A DNA stretch of 64,000 nt from an uncultured Alistipes sp. (GCA_944320685.1 CALUIK010000001.1:248001-312000), one strand, 5' to 3'; counted from the first letter of the stretch, positions 1-9,843 are shown. A program made the numbers and translations. Notes: generated by a model not told the origin, from the sequence alone.

Positions 1-2
1 AT

Positions 3-746
3 GCCGTAGGAACTCCTCTGAACGATATCCGGACCGCCCACAACTGCAAGATGTGGGATTGCCTTATGGATATGCAGGCGAACGGAGAATCGCAGGATAA
101 GATAATGGGCAAAATCATGGATATCGTCAGGGAAAACATCAAGGAGAACAAGGACAATCTGGTAGGTGTCGATCTGTTGTGCCAAACTGCGCAAGGACTG
201 GAGCCGCAGGAAATCATCGACCTGATTGCCTCAATACCGATGCAAAATTTTCCGGAGAGTGTACAGGCAAAGATCGAAAGCACGAAGAGGAATGCCGAAA
301 TGGCCCTGAGAACGGTCTTGGGCAATAACTACATCGACATCGTGCAGAAGGATGCCGACGGCAAGGAGGTCTCGCTCAAGAGCGTCATCGAGACCGAAGG
401 CAACAAATACGTGCTCATCGACTTCTGGGCATCGTGGTGCGGCCCCTGCATGGGCGAGGTACCATTCCTCGTCGACACATATGCCAAGTACCACGACAAG
501 GGATTCGAAATCTACGGAGTGTCGTTCGACAGCGACCGCGACGCTTGGCTCAATGCCATAGAGAGCAAGAAGATGACTTGGGTTCATGTAAGCGACGTCA
601 ACGGCTGGGACAATCAGGCCCGCAACGACTACGCCGTGAACGGCATCCCCGCAAACTACCTCATCGATTGCGCCACGGGCAAGATCGTCGCCACAGCGCT
701 GCGCGGCGAGGCCCTGCAGGCCAAGATCGCCGAGCTGCTCGACTAA
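3..746 (+). CDS. TlpA/AhpC-type thioredoxin-fold protein, 3' part only
   Basis: The frame is open from the first complete codon at position 3, so the gene begins upstream of the window. The visible 247 residues have a helical region, then a thioredoxin domain with the redox motif WCGPC encoded at 435-449. The GFEIYGVSFD strand and the cis-Pro region GIPANYLID follow. In Bacteroidetes such proteins are exported and usually carry an N-terminal DUF4369 domain and signal peptide; those parts would lie outside the window. The likely role is extracytoplasmic thiol-disulfide exchange. A strong terminator follows directly. Confidence 0.9.
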   Translation, partial: AVGTPLNDIRTAHNCKMWDCLMDMQANGESQDKIMGKIMDIVRENIKENKDNLVGVDLLCQTAQGLEPQEIIDLIASIPMQNFPESVQAKIESTKRNAEMALRTVLGNNYIDIVQKDADGKEVSLKSVIETEGNKYVLIDFWASWCGPCMGEVPFLVDTYAKYHDKGFEIYGVSFDSDRDAWLNAIESKKMTWVHVSDVNGWDNQARNDYAVNGIPANYLIDCATGKIVATALRGEALQAKIAELLD

Positions 747-774
747 ACGGCAGACAACCGGCAATATAGACCAT

Positions 775-810
775 CGACAACACGCCGTACGGCGTGTTGT
801 CGTTTTTTTT
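775..810 (+). terminator. Rho-independent terminator after the thioredoxin gene
   Basis: A perfect 14-bp inverted repeat (CGACAACACGCCGT and its complement, 775-802) is followed by eight T residues. Confidence 0.93.
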
Positions 811-822
811 GCGGGAAATGGT

Positions 823-830
823 TATTTTTG
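823..830 (+). promoter_or_regulatory. ruvC -7 element
   Basis: TATTTTTG matches the Bacteroidetes -7 consensus TAnnTTTG and lies 22 bp before the ruvC ATG. No well-spaced TTTG -33 box was found. Confidence 0.55.
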
Positions 831-852
831 CACTTGACAATCCCGTACCGCA

Positions 853-1464
853 ATGGACAACAGTGAAAAATATCGCATCATGGGTATAGACCCCGGCACC
901 AACTACATGGGTTACGGTGTGATCGAGGTCGACGAACGCACATTGCGCTCCGTGGTGATGGGCGACATCGACATGCACCGCATGGAGGATCCCTACGACA
1001 AGTTGCGGTACATATTCGAACGTGTCGGTGCGCTCATCGAGCAGTATGCGCCCCGCGAGGTGGCGCTCGAATCGCCATTCTTCGGTTCCAACGTGCAGAG
1101 CATGCTCAAACTGGGACGTGCACAGGGCGTGGCCATGGCCGCAGCGCTGAGCAGGGGCAGGCAGGTGTTCGAATATGCCCCCACGCGCATCAAGCAAGCC
1201 ATTACGGGACGCGGCGCCGCCTCGAAGGAGCAGGTGGCGGCAATCGTGCGCCACACGCTGCGCATAGACTACATGCCGCGACGGCTGGATGCTACGGACG
1301 GCATGGCCGTTGCGCTGTGCCACTTCTTCGCCACCTCCTCGCCCATCGCCCGCGCCATGGGCGAAGAGAGGGTCAAGGGCCTCGGCGGCCGCAAGAAGGC
1401 CGTGAAGGGTTCCTTGTCGTGGGAGGCCTTCATACGCAACAATCCCGACCGCGAAGTAAAATAA
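853..1464 (+). CDS. ruvC: Holliday junction resolvase RuvC
   Basis: This is the structure-specific endonuclease that resolves Holliday junctions together with RuvAB. The protein has 203 residues with the RNase H-like fold. The acidic tetrad is complete: D13 in GIDPGT, E73 in LESPFF, and D146 and D149 in DATDG, corresponding to E. coli D7, E66, D138 and D141. The segment APTRIKQAITGRGAASKEQV is the usual family signature before the last two aspartates. It is about 30 residues longer than E. coli RuvC, with a basic C-terminal tail. It is monocistronic, with a terminator upstream and its own -7 element. Confidence 0.96.
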   Translation: MDNSEKYRIMGIDPGTNYMGYGVIEVDERTLRSVVMGDIDMHRMEDPYDKLRYIFERVGALIEQYAPREVALESPFFGSNVQSMLKLGRAQGVAMAAALSRGRQVFEYAPTRIKQAITGRGAASKEQVAAIVRHTLRIDYMPRRLDATDGMAVALCHFFATSSPIARAMGEERVKGLGGRKKAVKGSLSWEAFIRNNPDREVK

Positions 1465-1638
1465 GCCGCCAGACAATCGGGACGGAGCTTCATATTCTTG
1501 CCCCGTCCCGATGTCCGCTGCCGCCTCCTCTGCCGACGGTCGGATGCCGACATAGAAAACACCCCTCGGCCGACACGGCAAACATCCGCCGACGGAGAAA
1601 AAAAGCGATGACAAGAAAACTGTTTAACCAAAAATTAG

Positions 1639-1646
1639 TATTTTTG
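1639..1646 (+). promoter_or_regulatory. -7 element for the GNAT-gcvT unit
   Basis: TATTTTTG lies 35 bp before the ATG at 1682. No clear -33 box is present. Confidence 0.5.
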
Positions 1647-1681
1647 AAAGATTAAAAAACAGAATACAAAAATATCACAAT

Positions 1682-2893
1682 ATGAGCGATACGAAGTACT
1701 CTCTGCGCGAGGTCACCGACAGGCAACTCGAGCGTGAATTCATCGACCTGCCCAAGCGGCTCTACAAAGGCAACCCATATTGGGTATGCCCCCTCGACGA
1801 CGACATCATCGGCGTCTTCGACAAGTCGAAGAACAAACTCTACGCCGACGGCGAGGCAATACGTTGGATAGCCTACGACCGCAACGGCGAGGTGGTGGGA
1901 CGTATAGCCGCCTTCTACGACAACGAGCACGCCTATTCGTACGAGCAGCCCACGGGCGGCTGCGGATTCTTCGAAGCCATAAACGATCAGGAACTGGCCA
2001 ACCAGCTTTTCGATGCGGCGCGCCTGTGGCTCGTGAGCCGCGGAATGGAGGCCATGGACGGCCCCGTGAACTTCGGCCCGCGCGACTCGTGGTGGGGGCT
2101 GCTGGTCGAGGGATACGAGTTCCAGCCCCTATATGCCAACCCCTACAACCCTCCATACTACAAAGAACTGTTCGAGAACTACGGGTTCCAGAACTACTTC
2201 AACCAGAACACCTACGTGTGGCGCATATATGACGACGACATCAACCAGCTTGTGCACGAACGCGCCAAGCGCGTGATGTCGACACCCGGCTACAGCTTCG
2301 CACACATCAACATCAAGGATCTGGAGAGCGTAGCCGAGAACTTCCGCATCATATACAACAAGGCGTGGTCGCTCTTCACGGGCGTGCAGCCCATGCCCAA
2401 GGAGGAGGCGCAGAACATAATGAAGATGCTGCGGCCGATCGTCGACCCGAACATCATCTTCTTCGCATACTTCAACAACGAGCCTATAGGCTTCTTCATC
2501 ATGGTGCCAGACCTGAACCGCCTCATCGGCAAGTTCAACGGCAAACTCAACCTGTGGAACAAGATACGCCTGATGTGGGACCTCAAGGTGCGCAGGAAGT
2601 GCGACCGCATCTTCGGCATCATCTTCGCCGTGACACCCGAGTTCCAAGGCAAGGGCGTCGAGTCGGGCATGATACAGTACATCTACGAGTCGTACATACG
2701 CACCGACCGCAACCGCTACAAGACGGTCGAGTTCGCATGGATCGGCGACTTCAACCCCGTGATGAACCGCATGATCCAGACATACGTCTGCGCCACGCGC
2801 CACAAGATGCACACCACATACCGCTACCTGTTCGACCGCACCAAGGAGTTCACCCGCTGCCCGCGCCTCGGCATCAAGCGCAACGAGAAGTAA
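1682..2893 (+). CDS. GNAT-family N-acetyltransferase, YghO-like (403 aa)
   Basis: This is a large two-part protein. The N-terminal half includes [11 protein letters not shown] and [15 protein letters not shown], and the C-terminal half is a GNAT acetyltransferase domain. The acetyl-CoA loop appears as [15 protein letters not shown] near residue 320. The family is widespread in Bacteroidetes and resembles E. coli YghO; its substrate is unknown. No signal peptide or membrane segment is visible, so it is probably cytoplasmic. The gcvT ATG follows 53 bp downstream with no terminator or promoter between, so the two are probably co-transcribed. Confidence 0.82.
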   Translation: MSDTKYSLREVTDRQLEREFIDLPKRLYKGNPYWVCPLDDDIIGVFDKSKNKLYADGEAIRWIAYDRNGEVVGRIAAFYDNEHAYSYEQPTGGCGFFEAINDQELANQLFDAARLWLVSRGMEAMDGPVNFGPRDSWWGLLVEGYEFQPLYANPYNPPYYKELFENYGFQNYFNQNTYVWRIYDDDINQLVHERAKRVMSTPGYSFAHINIKDLESVAENFRIIYNKAWSLFTGVQPMPKEEAQNIMKMLRPIVDPNIIFFAYFNNEPIGFFIMVPDLNRLIGKFNGKLNLWNKIRLMWDLKVRRKCDRIFGIIFAVTPEFQGKGVESGMIQYIYESYIRTDRNRYKTVEFAWIGDFNPVMNRMIQTYVCATRHKMHTTYRYLFDRTKEFTRCPRLGIKRNEK

Positions 2894-2946
2894 CGGCCGC
2901 GCACCACTGCGACATTAGACCACCGAAACAAAAAACGACCATAGAG

Positions 2947-4041
2947 ATGAAAACCACAGCTTTCACCAAGTACCACATCGCGAACGGCGCCAAGATGGCC
3001 GAGTTTGCGGGATACAATATGCCAATCGAGTTCTCGGGCATAAACGACGAGCACATGACAGTGCGCGAGAAGGCCGGCGTCTTCGACGTCAGCCACATGG
3101 GCGAGATATGGGTCAAGGGAGCCAAGGCACTGGCCCTGCTGCAGCGCATCACGTCGAACGACGTGTCGAAGCTCTACGACGGCAAAGTGCAATACTCGAC
3201 CATGCCCAACGGCCGCGGCGGTATCGTCGACGACGTGCTGGTATACCGTTTCGGCCCCGAGAAATACATGTTGTGCGTCAACGCCGCCAATGTCGAGAAG
3301 GATTGGCAGCACATATGCGCCGAAGCCAAGGCCTTCGGCATGGAGGTCGGCCGCGAGCTGGAGAACGCCTCGGACAACATCGCCCAGCTGGCGGTACAGG
3401 GACCCCTCGCCATGAAAATCGTACAGGAACTCTGCGACGAACCTGTCGAGGATATGGCCTACTACACATTCAAGCAGACACGCGTGGCAGGTTGCGATGC
3501 CATAGTCTCGGCCACAGGCTACACCGGCTCGGGCGGCTGCGAGATATACATGTACAACAGCGACGCCGACACCGTATGGGAGGCCTTGTGGAAGGCCGGC
3601 GGGAAGTACGGCCTCAAGAACATAGGCCTCGGCGCACGCGACACACTCCGCCTCGAAAAGGGATTTGCCCTCTACGGCAACGATATAGACGACACCACCT
3701 CGCCCATAGAGGCGGGTTTGGGCTGGGTCACCAAGTTCGCCGAAGGCAAGGATTTCATCGACCGCGAACTGCTCGCACGCCAGAAAGCCGAGGGCGTCAG
3801 CCGCAAACTCGTGGGCTTCAAGATGATCGACCGCGGCGTACCCCGCCACGGCTACAGGCTGGCCGCACCCGACGGCTCCGATATAGGCTGCGTTACGTCG
3901 GGAACGATGTCGCCCATGCTCCGTACCGGCATAGGGCTGGGGTATGTCAAGAGCGAATATGCCGCCGTAGGCACCGCAATCGCCGTCGTCATACGCGACC
4001 GCCTCATAAAGGCTGAGGTGGTCAAGTACCCCTTCGTATAG
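2947..4041 (+). CDS. gcvT: Glycine cleavage system T protein (aminomethyltransferase)
   Basis: It takes the aminomethyl group from the lipoyl arm of H protein and, with tetrahydrofolate, forms 5,10-methylene-THF and ammonia. The ATG at 2947 gives a 364-residue protein, the normal length, that starts at the family's usual N-terminus ([10 protein letters not shown]). Supporting motifs are FDVSHMGEI near residue 45, [14 protein letters not shown] in the folate-binding domain, and [11 protein letters not shown] in the C-terminal domain. The gcvH and gcvP genes are not in this window. No glycine riboswitch-like leader is evident; it appears to be transcribed with the upstream acetyltransferase gene. 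Confidence 0.95.
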   Translation: MKTTAFTKYHIANGAKMAEFAGYNMPIEFSGINDEHMTVREKAGVFDVSHMGEIWVKGAKALALLQRITSNDVSKLYDGKVQYSTMPNGRGGIVDDVLVYRFGPEKYMLCVNAANVEKDWQHICAEAKAFGMEVGRELENASDNIAQLAVQGPLAMKIVQELCDEPVEDMAYYTFKQTRVAGCDAIVSATGYTGSGGCEIYMYNSDADTVWEALWKAGGKYGLKNIGLGARDTLRLEKGFALYGNDIDDTTSPIEAGLGWVTKFAEGKDFIDRELLARQKAEGVSRKLVGFKMIDRGVPRHGYRLAAPDGSDIGCVTSGTMSPMLRTGIGLGYVKSEYAAVGTAIAVVIRDRLIKAEVVKYPFV

Positions 4042-4070
4042 CTTCGGCCGCGAACACTCCGATCATATTC

Positions 4071-4106
4071 GCCGCACCTCCAATATATAAGGTGCGGCTA
4101 TTTTTA
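4071..4106 (+). terminator. Terminator after gcvT
   Basis: GCCGCACC pairs with GGTGCGGC across a 12-nt loop, followed by TATTTTTAT. Confidence 0.8.
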
Positions 4107-4166
4107 TCCTGCCGCATCTCTCCATACTCGGCTCGCCGCGCTCCGCCCCGCCGGATACCACAACGT

Positions 4167-4197
4167 AAAGGCTCCCCGCCGTTGGCGGGGAGCCTTT
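4167..4197 (-). terminator. Hairpin downstream of the M16 peptidase gene
   Basis: A perfect 14-bp stem (AAAGGCTCCCCGCC and its complement) has a 3-nt loop. It lies between convergent gcvT and the peptidase gene. The T tract on the minus strand is short. Confidence 0.65.
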
Positions 4198-4243
4198 ACA
4201 TATGATCTGACCGTCGCGGCGTAACAACCGCCGTCGTGCCGGA

Positions 4244-7078
4244 TTACTTCTCGGGACGCATCACGACCTTGATATGGTTGCCGTCGTCAAGGATCTTCTG
4301 CATAAGGGCCTTCACGTCGTCGCCCGTAATCGAGCTGACGACAGCCTCATACTCCTTCTGATAGTCGAGACCGTAGTCGTAATACTCGTCTATCATCTGG
4401 CGCCACCATGAGTTCTGCTCCATGAGTTTCGAATAGTTCTTGAGCATATACTCGCGCGTCTTCTCCATATCATCCGCAAGCGGGCCCTCGGCCGCGATCT
4501 TCTCCATCTCGGCGATGATGATGTCGCACAGCTCGTCGGCCATCTCCTCGTTGGTGTCGAAACCGATCCGCACTATATAGCTGCGCTCGGGCTCGGTCAG
4601 CAGATCGCCGCTGACCGACACGCCGTATGTGCCGCCCTTATCCTCGCGGATAGACTTCAGGTAACGGTTATCGAGCGCCTGCGTGAGGAAGCTCATCGTC
4701 ATGATATTCTTGATCGTATAGTCGGCATCGCCCGTATAGTAGTACCCTACCGACACCTTAGGCTGCTCCATCTTGACAGTGATCTGCTCGTCGATGTTGC
4801 CCTCGGCCGTGCGCACACCGTCGTCGGTGAACCTGTTGGTCGGCTTCTTGACAGCAGGCAGCGAACCGATATACTTCTCCACCAGCGGCTTCAGCGTCGC
4901 GGCATCGATGTTGCCGATAATGCGGAACGAGAAGTCCGCAGCATTCGAGAAGAGGCGGCGGTGTATCTCGGGCATCTGTTCCAGCCTTACCTTCTCGAGC
5001 AGTTCGGGCGTGATCTGCTGACGGCGGAAGTTGTCGCCGAAAAGCGTCTTGACCAGTTTTTGCGAGAAGAGGAAGTCGGGATTCGTCAGCTGGTTGGCCA
5101 GTATCGTATTGTAGCGCTTCATCAGTGTGGCGAAGTCATCCTCGTTGAAGCGCGGCGCCGTGAACTGCAGGTATACGAGCTGCAGCATGGTCTCCACGTC
5201 CTTTACCGACGACGAACCCGACACACCGTGCTTGTAACTGCCCACCGACGTTCCCGCCGAAGCTACCTTGCCCGAGAGCTGCTTGTTCAGGTCCGAAGCC
5301 GAGAACTTCGAAATACCCGACATACTCATCACCGACGGCAACAATGATGCCGAATAGTAGGTATCGTTGTCGAAGATGGCGTTACCGCCGTACGACTCGG
5401 CCGAGAGCGACACGCGGTCGGCCTCGTACGGGGTCTGCTTGAATATCACCTTGATACCGTTTTTCAGAGTCCACTCCGTCGTGCCCAGCACCTCGTTCAC
5501 CTTCTCCTTCTTCACGGGCGAACCCTTCAGCTCGACATCCTCGCCGATGAGGGGCTCCTTGACCACATTGTCCTCGAAAGGCTCTACCTCGGCCTCGACG
5601 GCTGCCTTCAGCGCACCGACGATCTCCTCCTCGGAGGGAACCGCAAGTCCCTCCTTCTCGGGCTGGCGCACCAGCACTACGAGGTTCTCCAACGGCTTGT
5701 ACAGGTTCTGCACCGTCTGGTTGATGGTATTGAGGTCGATCATCTCGATCAGCTGCTTGTCGAGCTCATACTCCGTCTCCGCGTCGGGTATCGGGTCGCC
5801 GAGACGGAAGTTGTCGATGCAGGCCTGTGCAAACGACGAGTGCTTACGGTCCTCGCGGCTGTTGTACTGACGCTCTACCATCGAGAGCAGCTCGCTCTTG
5901 GCACGCTCATACTCGCCCGCCGTGAAACCGTAACGACGCATGCGCTCCATCTCGGTGAGCAGCGCCTTGTAACCCTCCATAAGCTTGCCGTCGGCCGTAC
6001 GGACATAACCGCCCGTTACGTCCAGCGTCGGGCAGATGCCGAAGCTGCCGAGCGGATCGAAAGACGCCCCGACAAAGGGCGCGTCGGGCTTGCGGGCGAT
6101 GTCGCTCAGGCGCTCGTTCATCATCAGCGATATGTAGCTCGATATGTCGGCCACAAGGTTTGCCATCACAGTACCGCGGTACTGTTTGGGCATAGCCTCC
6201 TGCTTGTATATGAGCTGCATGTATGTACCCTGCATCTCGGGGTCGGTGAAGACACTCACGATAGGCTCGGCGTTGTCGGGGATACGTATCACCTCCTTCT
6301 GCGCCGCATCGGCCGCAGGAGCGGGGATGTCGGCCATCATGCTCTTGATCTTCTGCTCGACGGCATCCACGTCGATGTCGCCCACCACGACCACCGCCTG
6401 ATAGTCGGGACGGTACCACTTGTCATAGAAAGCCTGCAGGTCGTCGTGCGAGAAGTTCTTCAGACCGTCCAGATAACCGATCAGGTTACGGTTCTCGTAC
6501 TGCGTTCCGCGGCCCACGGCCTTTACCATGTCGATGGTCGAACGCCACGAGGCACCGTCGCGCGTACGCAGCTCCTCCATGATGACACCGCGCTCGGCGT
6601 CGATCTCCTCGGGCTCCAACGCAATGAAGTGCGACCAGTCGTGCAGCACCAGCAGCGCCGAGTCTATCACGCCCTCGCGCTGAACGGGCACATCGGTCAT
6701 GTAATACTGCGTAAGGTCCCACGAGGTGAAGGCGTTGAGATTGGCGCCGAACTTGACGCCGATCTTTTCGAGATACTCCGTCAGAGACTTGTCGGGGAAA
6801 TTCTTAGTGCCGTTGAAGGCCATGTGTTCGAGGAAGTGCGCCAGCCCCTGCTGCGAATCGTCCTCCTGTATGGCACCCACGTCATGGACGATATAGAACT
6901 CGGCCATGCCCTTAGGTTTCTCGTTGTGGCGGATGTAATAGGTCAGTCCGTTCGGCAGCTTGCCCGTACGGATCTGCTCGTCAGCCTTGATCTGCTGCAT
7001 GGGGTCCACCTGCGCTACTGCCTGCTGCGCGCCCCAGCCCATGAATATCAAGGCTGCCAACAATAATAATCTTTTCAT
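4244..7078 (-). CDS. M16-family zinc metallopeptidase, exported (944 aa)
   Basis: This is a pitrilysin/insulinase-type protease with a cleavable signal peptide (MKRLLLLAALIFMGWG...AVAQ), so it is probably periplasmic. The inverted zinc motif HFLEH is at residues 81-85 (H81, E84, H85). The distal acidic ligand is supplied by ERGVIMEE at about 162-169. The length fits a fused duplication with an active N-terminal half and a second, inactive M16 half beginning near LGTTEWTLKNGIKVIFKQTPYE. Family members degrade peptides inside a clamshell chamber; the substrate here is unknown. It appears monocistronic. Confidence 0.93.
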   Translation of the reverse strand: MKRLLLLAALIFMGWGAQQAVAQVDPMQQIKADEQIRTGKLPNGLTYYIRHNEKPKGMAEFYIVHDVGAIQEDDSQQGLAHFLEHMAFNGTKNFPDKSLTEYLEKIGVKFGANLNAFTSWDLTQYYMTDVPVQREGVIDSALLVLHDWSHFIALEPEEIDAERGVIMEELRTRDGASWRSTIDMVKAVGRGTQYENRNLIGYLDGLKNFSHDDLQAFYDKWYRPDYQAVVVVGDIDVDAVEQKIKSMMADIPAPAADAAQKEVIRIPDNAEPIVSVFTDPEMQGTYMQLIYKQEAMPKQYRGTVMANLVADISSYISLMMNERLSDIARKPDAPFVGASFDPLGSFGICPTLDVTGGYVRTADGKLMEGYKALLTEMERMRRYGFTAGEYERAKSELLSMVERQYNSREDRKHSSFAQACIDNFRLGDPIPDAETEYELDKQLIEMIDLNTINQTVQNLYKPLENLVVLVRQPEKEGLAVPSEEEIVGALKAAVEAEVEPFEDNVVKEPLIGEDVELKGSPVKKEKVNEVLGTTEWTLKNGIKVIFKQTPYEADRVSLSAESYGGNAIFDNDTYYSASLLPSVMSMSGISKFSASDLNKQLSGKVASAGTSVGSYKHGVSGSSSVKDVETMLQLVYLQFTAPRFNEDDFATLMKRYNTILANQLTNPDFLFSQKLVKTLFGDNFRRQQITPELLEKVRLEQMPEIHRRLFSNAADFSFRIIGNIDAATLKPLVEKYIGSLPAVKKPTNRFTDDGVRTAEGNIDEQITVKMEQPKVSVGYYYTGDADYTIKNIMTMSFLTQALDNRYLKSIREDKGGTYGVSVSGDLLTEPERSYIVRIGFDTNEEMADELCDIIIAEMEKIAAEGPLADDMEKTREYMLKNYSKLMEQNSWWRQMIDEYYDYGLDYQKEYEAVVSSITGDDVKALMQKILDDGNHIKVVMRPEK

Positions 7079-7107
7079 AAATTATGCATAAATTTATATC
7101 GATGTCA

Positions 7108-7138
7108 CAAATGTAACAATAATTTGCCTTACGGCAAT
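7108..7138 (-). promoter_or_regulatory. Probable promoter of the M16 peptidase gene
   Basis: On the minus strand the -7 box reads TACATTTG (7108-7115). An imperfect -33 box, ATTG, lies 19 bp upstream (7135-7138). Confidence 0.5.
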
Positions 7139-7154
7139 ACTTTTGCCGTAAGGC
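7126..7154 (-). terminator. Hairpin after the PadR/DUF2812 unit
   Basis: GCCTTACGGCAA pairs with TTGCCGTAAGGC, just beyond the end of the DUF2812 gene. It overlaps the -33 region of the peptidase promoter. The U tract is weak. Confidence 0.55.
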
Positions 7155-7164
7155 GCAGCATTGT

Positions 7165-7749
7165 TTACCCGCGTATCGACATCTCGCGCATCAGGTGATC
7201 GGCGCGGCGGCGCAGGCGGCGCATCACGGGCGTAAACACCAATGCCAACGCAACCATCGCCGACACGGCCACCGACACGCCGAAGCCTTGGAGGAACTCC
7301 GCCACGGGGCTGTCCGCCGCCAGCAGCGACGCCACAATGAGAGAAACGACGCTCAAAGCGGCGAATACGCATAACAAACGGCACAATACGTCGGCAGTAT
7401 ATCCGCTCGCGCGATTTATCAACGACAACTGCGCACGCGTATTGTCTGACGTCTCGATCGGGCCCTCCGACGCGGGACGCCGCAGGTACACCCAATCCTT
7501 GAAGTGCGCAACCACCTCCACGCCGCATTCGGCGAGGAAACGCTCGTAATCGGCCACGTGCGCCGCATCGCCCTCGTCGGGAAGATCGATCTTGTAGACG
7601 TACTCACCCGGCCGCCCCTGTTCGAAACGGTAGACAAGGCCGTTGGTCGAGACGAAATGCCACCCGCGGCGGCTCATTCCGTTAAGCCACCGCTCCTCGC
7701 GCTCGAAGTCGGCGATGGTGAAATAGTTGAAACATCTTTTTGTTTTCAT
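7165..7749 (-). CDS. DUF2812-type membrane protein, PadR partner
   Basis: The N-terminal half of this 194-residue protein resembles DUF2812 (FNYFTIADFEREERWLNGMSRRGWHF near the start). Two hydrophobic membrane spans follow, at roughly residues 120-145 and 150-170, and the C-terminus is basic. DUF2812 genes commonly sit beside PadR-family regulators, and here the gene starts 24 bp after the padR stop on the same strand. Its function is unknown. A membrane sensor or the regulated target of the PadR protein is a reasonable inference. Confidence 0.75.
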   Translation of the reverse strand: MKTKRCFNYFTIADFEREERWLNGMSRRGWHFVSTNGLVYRFEQGRPGEYVYKIDLPDEGDAAHVADYERFLAECGVEVVAHFKDWVYLRRPASEGPIETSDNTRAQLSLINRASGYTADVLCRLLCVFAALSVVSLIVASLLAADSPVAEFLQGFGVSVAVSAMVALALVFTPVMRRLRRRADHLMREMSIRG

Positions 7750-7773
7750 ATCCGTTATGTTTTACATGATTTC

Positions 7774-8100
7774 CTATTCATATATCTCCCCGCCGCCGAG
7801 AAGCCTGTCGCCGTTGGCCACCAGCTCGCGCAGGCGCTCCAGCTCGGCGCCGAGGGCCTCGCGGCCCGCGACCGTTATGCGGTACTCCTTCTTGCGCCCC
7901 CCGTCGGAATCCAGAGGCTCGATCCACCCCTTCCCTATCAGCCCCGACAGCGCCCCGTACATCGTGCCCGCCGATATGCGCAGGCGGCCGCGGCTCATCG
8001 CCTCCACGTGCTGCATGATGGCATAACCGTGGCGCGGCTCGACAAGCGAGAGAAGAATGTAATATACGGCTTCTGTAAGCGCAGTTGCTGTGTTTCCCAT
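7774..8100 (-). CDS. PadR-family transcriptional regulator
   Basis: This 108-residue winged-helix repressor has the PadR hallmarks: a start near TEAVYYILLSL, HGYAIMQHVE, the recognition region GTMYGALSGLIGKGWI, and the wing GGRKKEYRIT. It is the small PadR subfamily with a short C-terminal dimerisation helix. It is the first gene of a two-gene unit with the DUF2812 membrane protein. Inverted repeats in its own promoter suggest autoregulation, as is common for PadR proteins. The inducer is unknown. Confidence 0.9.
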   Translation of the reverse strand: MGNTATALTEAVYYILLSLVEPRHGYAIMQHVEAMSRGRLRISAGTMYGALSGLIGKGWIEPLDSDGGRKKEYRITVAGREALGAELERLRELVANGDRLLGGGEIYE

Positions 8101-8141
8101 ACATCGTAAGTTTTATCGCATCAATACATCGTGCTCCGTTA

Positions 8142-8181
8142 TATCGGATGCCGATACAAAGATAGACGATATATTTCTATC
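8142..8181 (-). promoter_or_regulatory. padR promoter region with candidate operators
   Basis: The minus-strand -7 box is TATCTTTG (8157-8164). Immediately downstream of it is a perfect repeat, TATCGG-N3-CCGATA (8142-8156). Overlapping its upstream side is GATAG-N11-CTATC (8161-8181). The placement over the promoter fits PadR autorepression; this is an inference. Confidence 0.45.
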
Positions 8182-8352
8182 TGCAAACTTTATTGAAGTT
8201 TTTTTTTATTTTTTCTTCGCAGCCCCGTGCTCTACACGGAACACGCAACCGCGCGAAGAGAGAAATGTCCGTCAAGACCATCTTTTCGCCGTATTTATCC
8301 CCGAGAAAAAATTTATTTGCCGCCTTAATTAATAATTATAAGGAAAAAACGT

Positions 8353-8360
8353 TATATTTG
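8353..8360 (+). promoter_or_regulatory. gdhA -7 element
   Basis: TATATTTG lies 33 bp before the gdhA ATG. The flanks are AT-rich and no properly spaced TTTG was found. Confidence 0.55.
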
Positions 8361-8393
8361 TAAAAAGACAGTTACCCTAAAACTTCACCGATT

Positions 8394-9734
8394 ATGAATG
8401 TTAACAATGTAATGGCAGATCTCGAGCGCAAGCACCCGGGTGAGAACGAGTATCTGCAGGCAGTACGCGAGGTCCTCGAATCGATCGAGGAGGTCTACAA
8501 CGAACATCCCGAATTCGAAAAGGCCAAGATCGTCGAGCGCATGGTCGAACCCGACCGCATCATCACCTTCCGCGTCACGTGGGTCGACGACAAGGGTGAG
8601 ATCCAGACCAACATCGGCTACCGTGTTCAGTTCAACAGCGCGATAGGCCCCTACAAAGGCGGCCTGCGCTTCCACAGCGCCGTCAACCTCTCGATGCTCA
8701 AGTTCCTCGGCTTCGAGCAGACTTTCAAGAACGCTCTCACCACACTGCCCATGGGCGGTGCAAAAGGCGGTTCGGATTTCAGCCCCAAAGGCAGATCCGA
8801 CGCCGAGATAATGCGTTTCTGCCAAGCCTTCATGCTCGAACTGTGGAAGAACATAGGCCCCGACACCGACGTTCCGGCCGGCGATGTCGGTGTCGGCGGA
8901 CGCGAGATAGGGTATCTCTACGGCATGTACAAGAAGCTGGCACGCGAATACAACACCGGCGTGCTCACGGGCAAGGGCATGACATGGGGCGGCTCGCTAG
9001 TACGTCCCGAGGCCACGGGCTTCGGCGCCCTCTACTTCGTGCAGCACATGCTCCACAAGGCAGGCAAGTCGATCGAAGGCAAGACCGTAGCCATCTCGGG
9101 CTTCGGCAACGTTGCATGGGGCGCCGCAACAAAAGCCACGGAACTGGGAGCCAACGTGATCGCCATCTCGGGTCCCGACGGCGTGATCCACAACCCCAAC
9201 GGAATGACGCCCGAAAAGATAGACTACATGCTCGAACTGCGCGCCTCGAACCGCGACATCGTGGCACCATTCGCCGAGCGCTTCCCCGACGCGACGTTCG
9301 TTCCGGGCAAGAAGGCATGGAGCGTAAAGTGCGACATAGCCCTGCCTTGCGCCTTCCAGAACGAACTGACTGGAGAGGACGCCCGCGAGCTGCTCGCAAA
9401 CGGCACATGGTGCGCCGCCGAGGTCTCTAACATGGGCTGCACGCCAGAGGCCATCGCCGAGTTCCAGAAGGCGGGCATACTCTTCGCCCCTGGCAAGGCG
9501 GTCAATGCCGGCGGGGTTGCCACCTCGGGCCTCGAAATGACGCAGAACGCACAACACCTGTCATGGTCGGCCGAGGAAGTGGACAAAAAGCTCCACTACA
9601 TCATGTCGCAGATACACGAGGCATGCGTAACCTACGGCACACAGCCCGACGGATACATCAACTACGTCAAGGGTGCCAACGTGGCAGGCTTCATGAAGGT
9701 GGCGCACGCCATGCTCGAACAGGGCATAATCTAA
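8394..9734 (+). CDS. gdhA: NADP-type glutamate dehydrogenase
   Basis: It interconverts 2-oxoglutarate plus ammonia and glutamate, the main ammonium-assimilating reaction in gut Bacteroidetes. The 446-residue length is typical of the hexameric bacterial class. Visible signatures are GPYKGGLRFH, the catalytic-lysine loop LPMGGAKGG, DVPAGDVGVGGREIGY, and a Rossmann loop SGFGNVAWGAA in the nucleotide domain. Assignment to NADP rather than NAD rests on class resemblance, not on a diagnostic residue. It has its own promoter and terminator. Confidence 0.95.
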   Translation: MNVNNVMADLERKHPGENEYLQAVREVLESIEEVYNEHPEFEKAKIVERMVEPDRIITFRVTWVDDKGEIQTNIGYRVQFNSAIGPYKGGLRFHSAVNLSMLKFLGFEQTFKNALTTLPMGGAKGGSDFSPKGRSDAEIMRFCQAFMLELWKNIGPDTDVPAGDVGVGGREIGYLYGMYKKLAREYNTGVLTGKGMTWGGSLVRPEATGFGALYFVQHMLHKAGKSIEGKTVAISGFGNVAWGAATKATELGANVIAISGPDGVIHNPNGMTPEKIDYMLELRASNRDIVAPFAERFPDATFVPGKKAWSVKCDIALPCAFQNELTGEDARELLANGTWCAAEVSNMGCTPEAIAEFQKAGILFAPGKAVNAGGVATSGLEMTQNAQHLSWSAEEVDKKLHYIMSQIHEACVTYGTQPDGYINYVKGANVAGFMKVAHAMLEQGII

Positions 9735-9774
9735 CCGCCGCGCGCCACGGCACGGCAACACGGCAACAAGAATG

Positions 9775-9812
9775 CGGCTCGGGCCCCACACAGGGATCCG
9801 AGCCGTTTTTTT
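9775..9812 (+). terminator. Terminator after gdhA
   Basis: CGGCTCGG pairs with CCGAGCCG across a 15-nt loop, then T7. Confidence 0.88.
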
Positions 9813-9843
9813 CGGTCCGTCCGGGCCTTTCCGTCCGCACGCC

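Noticed and set aside
2894..2946. Glycine riboswitch before gcvT
   Set aside because: The gap is only 53 bp and lacks the expected tandem aptamer structure.
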